Part shown: in pieces, positions 54,224 to 64,000 of the stretch
Layout: every line of letters starts with the position of its first letter
Numbering within the stretch: position 1 is the first letter of the stretch
Assembly: GCA_026122225.1 (NCBI GenBank)
Contig: JANEZZ010001491.1
Coordinates: 620,001 to 684,000, forward strand
Direction: 5' to 3'
DNA: 64,000 nucleotides
Source: Heloderma charlesbogerti
Lineage: Eukaryota > Chordata > Lepidosauria > Squamata > Helodermatidae
Translations under genes and position numbers: made by a program
Notes under the pieces: model-generated
What the model was told of the DNA's origin: nothing
What the model saw: only the letters and a program-made list of their open reading frames with translations
The model's database searches: none

Positions 54224-54307
54224 AGATTCATAGATTCATAGAATAGTAGGGTTGGAAGGGGCCTAGAAGACCATCGAGTCCAACCCCCTGCTCAGTGCAG
54301 GAATCCA
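54224..54307 (-). mobile_element. CR1 3' terminal fragment
   Basis: ATTCATAGATTCATAGAATA and ACCATCGAGTCCAACCCCCT: the last 80 or so bases of CR1 in reverse. Confidence 0.85.
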
Positions 54308-54840
54308 ACATGATAATGGTCAGTATATGCTTTAAGACATAGATAAGACTCTTATAGCTGTCAGCAAGTGGCATGGAAGAGCAGAAGGCTTGAGCAAAAT
54401 CCAAAGTAATAAGCAGAGGGAAATATTTCAGCAATTAGCTAGTGCATTAAACTTGACCACATCCAGGGCATGTTCCCTCCAGTCATCCAGGGCATGTTCC
54501 CTCCAATAAAGTATTCAAGTGTAACCTTAGATTAATTTCAAACATATACAGAGCAGCAGAATCCCTATCATCGCAAGGGACAGAGCATTCACTTCCTGGG
54601 ATGTTGTAACTGTGAAACATGCTTCTACCACCCATGTCACACTCCACACCATGTTACACTTTCTATGGTTTCTGTTGTCAAGCCAACATCTCACTGCCAT
54701 TTCATAATGTCGCGGGCATGGTGGTGGTTTTTAAAAAATGGACCATTATCAGAGGTTTAGAAGCTTCTGACAGGTCTAGAGTTTACCCTATTTCCTTCAG
54801 CTATCTATTCATCATAGAACATTTGCAAAGCTGTTAGTAC
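54308..54840. other. Non-coding stretch with a small tandem duplication
   Basis: CATCCAGGGCATGTTCCCTC occurs twice, about 24 bases apart, at 54461-54504. The rest is unique. Confidence 0.5.
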
Positions 54841-55195
54841 TAGGGCTGTGCACCGCTTCAGCCTGAGGCCAAAACCCTGAGTCAAAGCAGGCTGCTACCG
54901 AGGTGAAGCGGAGGGGACACAAAGCGACCCAGAGCAGGTCAGGGGCTCACCGAAGCACACAGTGTGCTTCAGAGCTTCAGCCCCCGGCCCAGCCCCCCAC
55001 CCCGGCACCTCCAGGTCCTTACCTGAACCGCCTTCTCCACCGCCACCATCTCCTCACTGCTGCCATGCTGCCACCTTCTCCACCTTCTCCGTCACCGTGC
55101 TGCCGCCTTCTCTGTCACGCCGCCATCTTCACTGCTGCCCACCGCCAGGCCTGGACGCGTGGTGATTCTTCTTGCAGGGAGTCGCCTTATTTTTT
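54841..55195. mobile_element. TAGGGCTGTGCA hAT family, truncated copy
   Basis: Starts TAGGGCTGTGCACCGCTTCA and contains CCCTGAGTCAAAGCAGGCTG, which is the inverse of the right terminus of 55331-56054. It also shares TTGCAGGGAGTCGCC with the centre of that element. The right end is missing. A (CCACCTTCTC)-like low-complexity stretch makes spurious frames. Confidence 0.65.
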
Positions 55196-56249
55196 TTAAA
55201 GGACAGAATTTTTTTCTTTTTTAAAAGGACAGAAAAGGATACAGATTTGCATAAAATCGGCACTTGGTTATTTATATGAATAGGTGCAAATTTAGAAAGA
55301 ACAACTAATTCAAATAGAGATACAAAATATTAGGGCTGTGCAGGGACCCCTTCATAGCTTCAGAGGCATGCCCGATTCAGCTTGGGCTGATTCGGGGGTG
55401 GGGGGGCTGACCCGACTTGGCCCCAAAACCGAAGTGGGATTCAGATGCCAAACCCCACTTTGGGTGTCCCCCCCCCGGCACCCCTGTGCAACCCCCCAGC
55501 TCCTTATCTTGCCACCGCCACCACCTCCACCTTCTCCTCCTCTGCTGCTGCCTTTGCTGCTTTCTCCGCCACCTTTTCTGCCTGCGCTGCCTTCTCTGCT
55601 TTTGCTGTCATCGCCGCTGCCAGCTCCTGAGGCCTGGATGTGCGCTGACTGTTATTGCAGGGAGCCGCCGTTTTTAAAATGGCAACAGCAACCTCCTGGA
55701 AGCTGCCATTTTAAAAATAGCAACTTTCTGCAATAACAGTCGGCGCGCGTCTGGGCCTCAGGACCTGGTGGCGGCAATGGCGGTGGAGGAGGAGGAGGTG
55801 GCAGCGGTGGAGGCAGCAGCAGCAGAGGTGGCAGCAGAGGAGGTGGGCAGTGAGATATGGACCTGGAGGCGCCAGTGCAGCTGGGCCAGGGGTGCCAAAG
55901 CTCCCAAGCACATGAAGAGCTTCGGAGAGCCCCTGACCTGCTCTGGGTTGCTTCATGCCTCCTCTGCTTCGCCTCGGGAGGAGCTCAAAGTGACCTGAAG
56001 CAGCCTGCTTTGACTCAGGGTTTGGGCCTCGGGCCAAAGTGGTGCACAGCCCTACAAAATATCTCATCGGAAGGGAAAAGGCTATGACGAGGTGACTTGT
56101 GGGCCTGCTCAGTCTGCTGTCCAGGTGCTAAGTGTGGCTGGCAACTTCAAGGCTCCTGCTGTCCCTTCTGCAGGTGCTTTCCTTTAAACCGGACTTGAAC
56201 TGGGTAGCCCTTCAAACAGAGGATGCTTTCAGGACACATGATCACCCTA
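55196..56249 (-). mobile_element. GGCCACCCTA-family transposon, reversed, split by a hAT
   Basis: The pieces 55196-55330 and 56063-56249 match the family at 52542-54001 in reverse (CAGATTTGCATAAAAT; CAGTCTGCTGTCCAGGTGC; CCTTCAAACAGAGGATGC), ending GATCACCCTA. The hAT at 55331-56054 sits inside it. Confidence 0.6.
55331..56054. mobile_element. TAGGGCTGTGCA hAT element with perfect target duplication
   Basis: 724 bp. Starts TAGGGCTGTGCAGGGACC and ends TGGTGCACAGCCCTA, with perfect 8-bp flanks CAAAATAT (55323-55330 and 56055-56062). The interior is a long mirror: CAGGGAGCCGCCG and GAAGCTGCCATTTTAAAA around 55660-55730, with triplet-rich CCACCGCCACC facing GGTGGCGGCAATGGCGG. The long proline-, leucine- or alanine-rich frames are low-complexity artefacts. 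Non-autonomous. Confidence 0.88.
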
Positions 56250-56626
56250 ATTAAGATTGAACTATTACATGCTTTCAGAATGTCTCAGTCTGCTCTGTTT
56301 CTGTGCCATAATTCTTTGTTTCTCTGTATTTCATTGATCAGTTCTGAATTTGGCTAATTCTGAAGGGGCAGGGGGAAAGCCCAGAAATAGAGCACAAACA
56401 AACTATGTGTCTCGTGGCTCACATCACAACCATAATCTGCTTTGGTTGTGCTCTAATGCAAGATTTCAAATGGCATTTCTTGTTATCTGTAACCTAGGCA
56501 AAATGGCCATTAATGTTATAAGGATCTTTTCTAGTAACACTGAGCAGGGGTTGGAGCTTTCCACAGAATATATCAACTATATCAATATAATGAATAATAA
56601 ATATACAAATACAGATGCTTTGTGGA
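56250..56626. other. Non-coding stretch, no gene seen
   Basis: Unique AT-rich sequence. Confidence 0.4.
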
Positions 56627-57061
56627 GGGAGCAATCCTATGGCCACTAGACAGTGGCTAGACAGCCATAGGATATGCTGTTTTCCGGGAATGGGCTCCGA
56701 GGTCGATTCCTGGAGAACCAACTTTCCCCCACTTCCACGCTGCCTTGGAGGCAGCACGGAACAGCCCCATCCTCCATGCTCGCAAGAGGAGTGCAGAGTG
56801 GCCAGAAAGGGGCATGGCTGGGGGCATTCTGGGTGGGGAGAGCATAGCTGCCTGTACTGCACATCCAATGTATTGTACGGCAGCCTCCTCCCCCGCTCCG
56901 TGAGAGCATGGCTAGACAGCTGCAATTGGCCGTCTAGCCGAAAAAGCAGGGCAGGAGAAGCGCGGAGGGAATGATCCCCTCCATGCTTCTCCTGCCCTGC
57001 TTTGGATAGGTGGTCACCTCTGAGTTCAGAGGAGGCTGCCTATCTGGATAGGATTGTGCCC
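56627..57061 (+). mobile_element. Large DNA transposon with AATCCTATGG ends, copy 2
   Basis: Starts GGGAGCAATCCTATGG and ends GGATAGGATTGTGCCC. It contains a GCTAGACAGCTGC...GGCCGTCTAGC hairpin at about 56911-56938 and AGCAGGGCAGGAGAAGC facing GCTTCTCCTGCCCTGCT (56944-57001). It shares blocks with 51610-51970 in reverse. No matching flanks were found. Confidence 0.65.
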
Positions 57062-57190
57062 TTATTTATCTAGAGCAAGGGCATGCCAGGCTTCTACTCA
57101 TACAGCAGAATGAGTGGGTGTAATATAAGATGGTGGAGTTCTGGTAAGGTAGATGGACAGCAGTTCTTCAAATTTCAGGTGAGGTGGGTG

Positions 57191-57912
57191 TAGGGATGTA
57201 CGAAAGTTCCGCCACGGATCTCGGGGAGGCCGAATGCCAGCGCATTCAGCCCCCCGAAATTGGTGGCGGAACGGCCCCCCCGCCCCCCCCCGGGACTTAC
57301 CTTGGGCGGATCTTCCTGGCGGCAGCGGCTCCAGCAGCAGGGCGGCGGCAGCAGCCGGTCTTCTGACCGGCTGCTGCCGCTGCCATTTCCAGGTTAAAAA
57401 AACAACAACAACGTGATAGGCTACATAAAGATTTACGTAGCCTATCACAGCTAGATTAAAAAACAACAACACTGTGATAGGCTACATAAATGTTTACGTA
57501 GCCTATCACGGCTGACTTAAAAAAAAAAAACGCACATACGCAAATGGCGGCAGCCATGGCCACCGCCATTTGCATACGCACGTTTTGTTTTTGTTTTTTT
57601 AAATCAGCCGTGATAGGCTACGTAAACATTTACGTAGCCTATCACGGCTGACTGCAGGGACACAAATGGCGGCGACTACAGCTGCCACCATTTGCGTCCC
57701 TGCTAGCCAGCGGCCAGATGTCCAGCTGCTGGCGGAGCCAGCCGGCAGCTCTGCAGAATCGCTACGGAGCACAGCCGGCCGGCCAGGATTCCAGGGGGGG
57801 AGGAATGGAGCGCCTCCCCACCCGGCGAGGATTCCGGGGGGAGGGACAGAACGCCTCCCCCCCCCACCATCAGCATAATCCCCGAAAGGTAAATGATTTT
57901 CGTACATCCCTA
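57191..57912 (-). mobile_element. Palindrome-array hAT element, copy 3
   Basis: 722 bp. Starts TAGGGATGTACGAAAGTT, ends CGTACATCCCTA, with perfect GGTGGGTG flanks (57183-57190 and 57913-57920). TACGTAAA-cored hairpins lie at 57412-57450, 57473-57510 and 57604-57651. GC-rich palindromes lie at 57347-57382 (centred on GGTCTTCTGACC), about 57536-57580 and 57658-57702. The left terminus matches the right termini of copies 1 and 2 (GAGGCCGAATGC block), so it is oppositely oriented. No coding sequence. Confidence 0.9.
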
Positions 57913-57920
57913 GGTGGGTG

Positions 57921-58689
57921 GTACCATTTTTTAAATGCTCCCCTGTGTTTAAAATTCCCCTGAAAACAGAACACCAGCACAGTGGAGGAAGGCCTAAGGC
58001 AACCTTTCTAACTGACCCGCTAGTCATTCGTTTGCAGGGGAGGGAGAATTCAAAATTGGTCCCCCTCACCTGTAGACTGAAGTGGTACAGTCCATTTTAG
58101 CACCTTGGAGTTCATATTTTTAAAAGGGACTTGGTTAGTGTTTGTTTTAACTGGTTTCGTTGCTTGTCCCACCATTCTTAAAAGCAAGAACAACGTTCTG
58201 TGTTTGGGAGGTTTCTTCAGCATTTGTTTTTGCTACTGTCAGTATTACTGCACACAGGATATTGGTGGAACTGAGATATACCCAGTATTCTGGGTTTGTT
58301 TGTTTGTTTGTTTAATGAAAATAAAATAAATGCTGCTCATCACTCTGTTGTCTGCTTGTTTTCCATCTCATTGTTTTGCTCCTGCATGCAGTAAAGACAG
58401 TTCTGTCTATGTGGCCATCAATGGTCACTTTTTTAGGAAAAAGAAATGGTGTGTGTGCGGAAATGCCCCATCGATGCATGATAATGATAAATTAGACATT
58501 TGTGCAAGTCTCCATGTGTATGTTGCGCTAGGGTACTTCTTTGAGGACATCAGCCTCACCTATCTGTATGAGCAAATATAAGCAAGGAAACCTGAGGAGT
58601 AAAAAAACAAAAACCAACAGCTACTGTATGGCATTGGAGTTTATGATGCAGTGGGAAGGAGAAGACATTTTGACATCACACTTACCCGG
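57921..58689. other. Non-coding stretch with (TTTG)n tail
   Basis: A TTTG run is at about 58296-58313, followed by AAAATAAAATAAATG. No gene seen. Confidence 0.4.
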
Positions 58690-58752
58690 AACACAGCCCC
58701 ATTGAACATAGTGGGCTTTACATCTGAGTAAACAGGCAGGGGATTGCACTGT
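58690..58752. mobile_element. Fragment of the 90-bp MITE family
   Basis: GAACATAGTGGGCTTTACAT and GGGGATTGCACTG match the right half of that family. Confidence 0.5.
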
Positions 58753-59122
58753 CAGGGCTCCGTCACACGGAGCTTTTATCCTGCGATTGAGATGGCTCCT
58801 TCATGAAAGTTTGTGGGCTCTTTACATGATACCATGACCATCCAGGGCGTCCCCTGCACTAAATGCCCTTTGTTCCATTTTTAAATAGATCACAGATAAT
58901 GAGCTATCACATTACCCCGTTATGTTCCGCTTCAGTTTCCTTCATGAAAAGAGGAAAAATGGCAAGAAGAGGAGTGAGATCAATGAAAGATAATGGAAGA
59001 CTCAGGGGGGAGGGGGAAAGGAAGCGCGTGTAAAGGGAGTCAGTTGTGATCCTGCATTTAAAACAGAAGCAGAAAGCCCTGCAGAAATGCAGGATTTTAG
59101 GCTGGTGTAGAGATGGCCTCAG
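58753..59122. mobile_element. hAT-like element, second copy of the 27176 family
   Basis: Starts CAGGGCTCCGTCACACGG and ends GGTGTAGAGATGGCCTCAG, the inverse of 27176-27561. Shared interior blocks include GCTCTTTACATGA, TAATGAGCTATCA and GATCAATGAAAGATAATGG. The flanks do not match. Confidence 0.7.
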
Positions 59123-61649
59123 AGTGGTACATTGTTTAATACCTTAGAACAGGTATGTTCTAAGATATGGCTGCCAAAGCCATTTTTATTGCCTTCTGGC
59201 AGGCCTTGAATTTAAATCAAGGCATAGTAAGCAAAAAAAGGGGGGGCAACTTTGACTGTAATGAAAAAAAAATGTTTCCAAGCTGTAAAGAAACGGAGAT
59301 GTTCCCTACTTCAATTTTGCCGCTCCCTTTTTTGTTTTTATATATCGTATGTACACATAGACATATGCAGCATTATGGACTGAGCAGGACCTGCCTTCCA
59401 TAACTGGGAACCCCTTACTGCAGCTAGATGACACCAACCTTGTTAAAGAAGCTGACTTCTCATGCGGGTGCCCATTTGTGTGGCAAAATTAATTTCTGGG
59501 CCACAGACCGGAGTACAGAGCGACACAGATGCTAGCTTTTCCTGCAAGCAGGACTCTCTCCTAATTTTTAACTTATTTCTCAGGAAATGTGTGAATGTGC
59601 TGTTGTTATTTTTAGATTACAAACCTAGAAGATAGAAAACTATGATTTTGTGAAGCGGCTCTGATTATGGAGAGGACGATGTTTAGCTGCAGGCAGAATT
59701 AACAATCCACAGCTTTGCTTGACCTCTGGATGTCTGGAGAGACTCTGCTAAAACATACTGAAACTTTGTTGTGCTCCTCAGCGAGGGAATGGAAGCATCG
59801 ATTGCTTTGTGATTATTAGCTAGAGTGGGATAAGCCTTCTCCTTATTATGCAGATTAGTGGAGCTCTCCGTTCCAACATATTGTGCAGATGCAGGAGAGC
59901 AGCTGCTCTTGCAGATGGTAAGTACACAGCTCCATTAGTATGTATCTATTGTCTGCTCTTGGCTTGCTTAGAGGATAGAAGGACTGTGTGAAGAGGAATT
60001 GTTACACAGTCAAATGTAAAGGAGAGCACATACTGGGGGGGGGGGATACATGCCCAAGAGACTATTTACACAGCAGGGCAGACAATAATCAAATTAAAGT
60101 CTACCCTAAATAAGGAGTATCATATGTCACAATTAAGCCTCAAGGTTTGTTAAAAAAAAAAACAAATGAGACAGTAAAATAAAGAAAAACAACCAGTGCC
60201 GATACACATGCAAAATTAAATCAGTAGGCTTCTTAGGACACAAGCCAAAGTTAAGCACTTTTAAGTCCCGGTGAGTACAATGGAAGAATTAAGCAGATGC
60301 TTCATGGGACTTTGACTGGTATTTTATCCTGATTGTTTTGCAATATATTGATGCATGTAAAATATCAATATGTGAGCAATGAAACTTATTTGAAAAGCAC
60401 AGCCCAAACTTTACAGAAGCAAATACCTCCTTCCCCAAAATTCATGAGACTGCAAAATTCGCATCTTGCAAATTCTCTTCAGTCACACAGCTCAACATGA
60501 AATGTCATGACATTGCCTCGTCAAACTTCAACTAATGATATTCTTCTAGGGTTCATACGCTGATAGCTTTAGCTTGGTTATTGAAATGTGTGCCCTAGGA
60601 TCATCATAGCTGTTTGGAAAACGAGCACATGATTTTCAAATTTGGGAATATAATTGAATTTCAAACATGTGTAAGCCTTCATTTCATCCCTAATTGCTTG
60701 AGGAACTCTTCTGTTTCTATAGAATCTTTCTATATGGAAATAGCAAATCCAGTTTGCATTTCACGCTGGCTGCCAAGACAAATCCCACTCCTTAATTCCA
60801 GGCCAATTCTAGTGTCTGAAGGAGGAACGGAACTCACACAGCCCAACGTTTCATCCCATCGTCACCACCATGATGAGGTCAGCTTCATGGGTTGCATCTA
60901 ACAACACATGAGCAGAATTGTGTGCACAACAAGTGTTCCCACCTTCTACTCGGATACTCCCCAGATTCTCTGGAGGGTGAGGGAGCCATAAGGAATGGCC
61001 TTGGATGGTGCTTGTGCAAGCTGCCCACACCCAATTTTTGGCAATTTCCCCTTCAGCTACAACCCTTGCCTCCCCCCCAGTATCACATCCCAATTCTTTA
61101 CTGAGCGTCTCCTGACCCTCAGGAGAAAAGTTTTGTGGGATTCAGGGGGCCACAGTGGGAGGCAAGCCCAGTTGTATGAGTGGACATTTGCTGACATAAT
61201 GTTGACTGGAACACTCTGTGCGGAATTTTTACTAGTCCTTCAAAAAGGCACCAGTGCTGAGGTTTTTGTGCTATGCAGATTTATTTACATTTAATTCACT
61301 AATCTGACTATTAATAAACTAAAGGTGTTTAACTGGTTGACTGGTGGTGGTGTTGGCAATGACAACTCTGACTACAACCACTGTTGTTATTGCTGCTGTT
61401 ATGACTACTACGGTTAACTATTCAGGGCCATCAGTGTACTTGACAAAGAGAGAGACAGGTCCCTGTGCCAAGGAGCTTACACTGTGAAGTTTGACAGAAA
61501 AGAAGATGGTGTGGAGGGATGAGAGGTCATGGCTAAGATAGCTAACATTGCTAACATCTGCAAATACAATTAAATTTGATTGCATTTAGGGATAAAGGAT
61601 GGTGAGGGTGGGGGAATATGGGTTTGAAGGAAGTGGGAAAGCGGATGCC
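59123..61649. other. Non-coding stretch with candidate conserved block
   Basis: A G-run is at about 60036-60046. The block 59560-59960 is repeat-free, with words such as CTTATTATGCAGATTAGTGG, and might be conserved. The frames at 60614-61294 have no recognisable domain. Confidence 0.4.
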
Positions 61650-61657
61650 GTTTAGGT

Positions 61658-62008
61658 AAGGGATGGGGAACCCTTTTCTGCCCTGGGGCCAAATTCCTTT
61701 TCAGAGAAGCTCCTGGGAGCCACATTCCAGTGGTGGATGGGGTCAAAGGCAAAAGGAGAGGGCCAAAAATATAAACAATGACAGTATATTTTAGCTTAAA
61801 GCTCCTACTGCCATTAACGAAGCCTTAGAAGAGGCAGCTTGACCATTTATAACTGCACAAAAGCCAGGAACCCCCAAATGATGAGTTCCTGGAGGAAAGG
61901 GGTGGTGCCAGGGGAAAGGGTCACAGTCATGTGAGGAACCCCAGAGGCCTGTACTGGAACCCTAGGAGGGATGTATTTGGCCCCAGGGCCTGAGTTTCCG
62001 CACCCCTG
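61658..62008. mobile_element. hAT-like element with GGGGAACCC / CACCCCTG ends
   Basis: Left AAGGGATGGGGAACCC followed by GCCCTGGGGCC; right GGCCCCAGGGCCTGAG and CGCACCCCTG. The flanks GTTTAGGT (61650-61657) and ATTTAGGT (62009-62016) match at 7 of 8 positions. Confidence 0.85.
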
Positions 62009-62033
62009 ATTTAGGTGTTTGGAGAGTGAGTTC

Positions 62034-62205
62034 CTGTGGAGGCTGGTGGCTCCGATTTCACAGGGCGGGGGGGGGGCTGAGAATCCATTCTGCATTTCAG
62101 TCAGAACCTGCCAGGACTCTAAAGGAGCTATCCAAGGTGCTGGACCTATTTGGGGGGTAGGGTTCAGCACCATGAGTAGCTCCTTTAGATTCACAGCCTC
62201 CACTG
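62034..62205. mobile_element. Palindromic hAT-like element (GGCTGGTGGCTCC family), copy 3
   Basis: Left CTGTGGAGGCTGGTGGCTCC, right CACAGCCTCCACTG; the interior has CTAAAGGAGCTATCCAAGG. The flanks GTGAGTTC and GTGAATTC match at 7 of 8 positions. It is shorter than the other copies because part of the right arm is deleted. Confidence 0.85.
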
Positions 62206-62213
62206 GTGAATTC

Positions 62214-63102
62214 TACATGTGAGGAGCAACCAGAGAGCACATACCCCTTCACACAACCTGTAAGCTGCCAGGGGACTCAAAGTAGGGAGTGAGGCAGCAG
62301 AGTGCAGGTGCCTTTCGCCCTGTGCCGCCAGGAAAGACTGTGAATACTACAGTGCCACACCTATGGTGCCTGGAGCTGGGACGATAGCTTTTCAGTCCAG
62401 CCAGGGCAAGACCACGTGACCTGAGGAAACCATGCGAGCACAGCAGGGTCTATATAATTCTTTCTTTAAGCTGAATTCCGCTCTCTGAGTAACTTCTCAG
62501 ATCAAGTAACAGTACAGACCACCTTAGCTCATCCCATTGGCTACCTGACTACACTTCTGCCTCTGGCACTTTAGCTCTCATCTGCCCAACCACCCTCCTG
62601 TCCTTGTTTGGCTGATTCAGGGCCTGATCTCCACCCCATCTTCTACCTCTGGCCCATTTGACTCTTAACTACCTTTGCCAGAATCAGACCCCAGCTGCAG
62701 CCTGTCATGGACCCAGGCCTGGCAAAAGCCTTAAGGCAATAGGATATTTTGATTTTATTTTCCTTATCATAAAATTGTGAAATATCTCCTCATTAGAAGT
62801 TCATTTGGGTGCTTTAAAAAAAAGTGTTTGCATTTACAAAGTGATATACTGCGGCATACCTAGGAAGTATGCAGAAATCAACACTACCTTTGGGTAGGCT
62901 TGTTTCATTTCCATCCTGACAGGCTCGTGACTACCCAAGAGCAGTGTTAGAGGGGGGACTCCACAACAAAATGCCGTCTTATCTGCAGCAAGAGTGCTCC
63001 GGTTCAAGGCTTCAGCTGAACAAAATATAGGTGAAATTCAGATATTGCTGCAACTTGCAGGCAGATGCACAAGCGCAAAGCACATTATGAAAACCCTCAT
63101 TG
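62214..63102. other. Non-coding stretch, no gene seen
   Basis: Unique sequence. A TCTATATAAT TATA-like word lies at about 62449 with no gene downstream. Confidence 0.4.
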
Positions 63103-63105
63103 TAA

Positions 63106-63143
<38 letters not shown>
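63103..63143. repeat. (ATT)n microsatellite
   Basis: About a dozen ATT units in tandem. Confidence 0.93.
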
Positions 63144-63144
<1 letters not shown>

Positions 63145-63199
63145 TGAGTTGAACCGGTTCTGCTAATGTTTTTTAATGCAATATGCTGATTTTCAAGCT

Positions 63200-63625
63200 T
63201 TACCTCCTTCTCCAGTAATCGCCTTCTCCCATAAACATGCCCAACTTTTAAGATCAGCTTTGGAAGCCTTGCTCTCTGTCCTGCTGATGTGGGAAATAAG
63301 ATAAGTAGATACAAGAGACAAGGTCTTTTCAATGTCGCAAAAAAATTGGAATGGCCTCTCACTGGAGATCAGTCAGACCACCCCCTTCTGTCCTTCAGTA
63401 AGCTTTGATATTTTAAAAAAATTTCAGTAAGCTTTCACTGTTTAATTGTCTGCTGCTGTGAGATTATTTCATTGGACAATGCTATTTTTATTGCTGCTTT
63501 TATAGTTTTGCTTGGCTGTTTAACATTTTTATTGCCTTACCATTGTATGGATATATGGCTTATTTTGTTAGCCACCTTGAGTGTGCTTGTACACAAAAGC
63601 AAGATACAAATAAATGACAATAATC
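63200..63625 (+). mobile_element. L2-like LINE 3' end
   Basis: A decayed C-terminal coding part (about 63225-63400) is followed by a T-rich 3' UTR and GCCACCTTGAGTGTGCTTG, ending in an AAATAAATGACAATAA tail, as in other L2 3' ends of this window. Confidence 0.6.
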
Positions 63626-63687
63626 TCTCACCCTTCTAAATAATTCTCTGGCTGTCCTGGGTTACCCACAATAACTAGGATCAGTAA

Positions 63688-63777
63688 AGCTGCAAACCTA
63701 CACCCACTTACCTGGGAGTAAGCCCCATTTAATTCAGTGGGACTTGCTTCTGAGGAGACATGCCTAGGATTGCAGTG
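63688..63777. mobile_element. 90-bp Harbinger-like MITE, copy 2
   Basis: ACTTACCTGGGAGTAAGCCC and GCCTAGGATTGCAGTG, flanked by TAA on both sides (63685-63687 and 63778-63780). Same length as 14449-14538. Confidence 0.78.
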
Positions 63778-63802
63778 TAACAGAGGAGTTCTACACCACT
63801 CA

Positions 63803-64000
63803 CAGTGCAGTCCTATCAGGGACAGGGAACCTGTGGCCTTCCAGATATTGCTGGACTACAGGTCCCATCATCCATTATCATTGGCCATGCTGGCTGTGGA
63901 ACCCAAAAGCATACTGGAGGCCACATGTTCCCCACTCCTGCTATACATGTCTAATCCGAAGCAAGTCCCAATGTGTTCAATGGGGTTTACTCCCAGGTAA
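63803..64000. mobile_element. Third 90-bp-family MITE, reversed and split
   Basis: CAGTGCAGTCCTAT (63803-63816) and ATACATGTCTAATCCGAAGC (from 63943) rejoin to the reversed family sequence across an inserted palindromic hAT-like element (63817-63940; CAGGGACAGGGAACC facing GTTCCCCACTCCTG). The right end lies at or beyond the window edge. Confidence 0.65.

Noticed and set aside
55338..55736. A 132-codon proline/leucine-rich open frame
   Set aside because: It lies inside the 55331-56054 hAT and comes from its triplet-rich mirrored interior. The opposite strand is equally open and no domain is recognisable.
54841..56054. A single 1.2-kb element bounded by two TAGGGCTGTGCA termini
   Set aside because: The outer flanks do not match, whereas 55331-56054 has a perfect CAAAATAT duplication. 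Two insertions explain the data better.
58753..59122. An 8-bp target duplication for this hAT copy
   Set aside because: The flanking 8-mers (TGCACTGT and AGTGGTAC) do not match, so the boundaries rest only on similarity to the copy at 27176-27561.
62214..62720. A possible LTR or promoter with TATA-like TCTATATAAT
   Set aside because: No TG...CA boundaries, target duplication or downstream gene could be found.

Overview
The window looks like intergenic DNA from a squamate reptile, most likely a lizard. A nearly full-length BovB/RTE LINE sits beside CR1, CR1/L3-like and L2 LINEs, MIR-type and tRNA-derived SINEs, and many hAT and Harbinger-like DNA transposons. That mix is typical of Squamata. 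I found no host protein-coding exon, tRNA gene or rRNA gene. Every long reading frame with a recognisable protein family belongs to a retrotransposon, and the other open frames look like chance or low-complexity ORFs. Family names come from recognising motifs by eye, not from a database search.

Layout. 1-10 kb: mostly unique AT-rich DNA with small DNA transposons, including a 727-bp GC-rich palindrome-array hAT element at 7676-8402. 10.5-13.7 kb: a BovB element whose frame is broken twice. 13.7-22.5 kb: unique DNA, Harbinger-like hairpin MITEs, a CORE-SINE, microsatellites, a palindromic hAT and a CR1 3' end. 22.5-26.66 kb: a long CR1 with an intact ORF1 (zinc-knuckle plus SGNH esterase) and a decayed ORF2 (endonuclease plus reverse transcriptase). 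26.8-27.75 kb: an L2 tail split by a hAT. 32-34.7 kb: a solo LTR inside a hAT, two tandem hairpins, and a diverged tandem array interrupted by an LTR-like block. 35.5-38.2 kb: a tRNA-SINE, an L2 3' end, a hAT and the 3' end of a second RTE subfamily. 39-50.9 kb: unique DNA dotted with palindromic hATs, MIRs and another RTE 3' end with a 10-bp target duplication. 51.6-58 kb: the most transposon-dense part, with two more palindrome-array hATs, a related hAT family, a large older DNA transposon hosting them, and a 5S-rRNA/CR1 chimeric SINE. 58-64 kb: mostly unique DNA with further MITEs and an L2 tail at the right edge.

The strongest unusual signal is the hAT family present at 7676-8402, 52751-53648 and 57191-57912. 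All three copies have TAGGRATG-type termini and perfect 8-bp target-site duplications. Their interiors alternate two kinds of near-perfect hairpin: an AT-cored GTGATAGGCTACGTAAAT palindrome and a GC-rich GCAAATGGCGGC palindrome. At least twelve long hairpins occur across the three copies. They encode nothing recognisable, so they must have been mobilised in trans. Several insertions are nested, which allows a local relative chronology.
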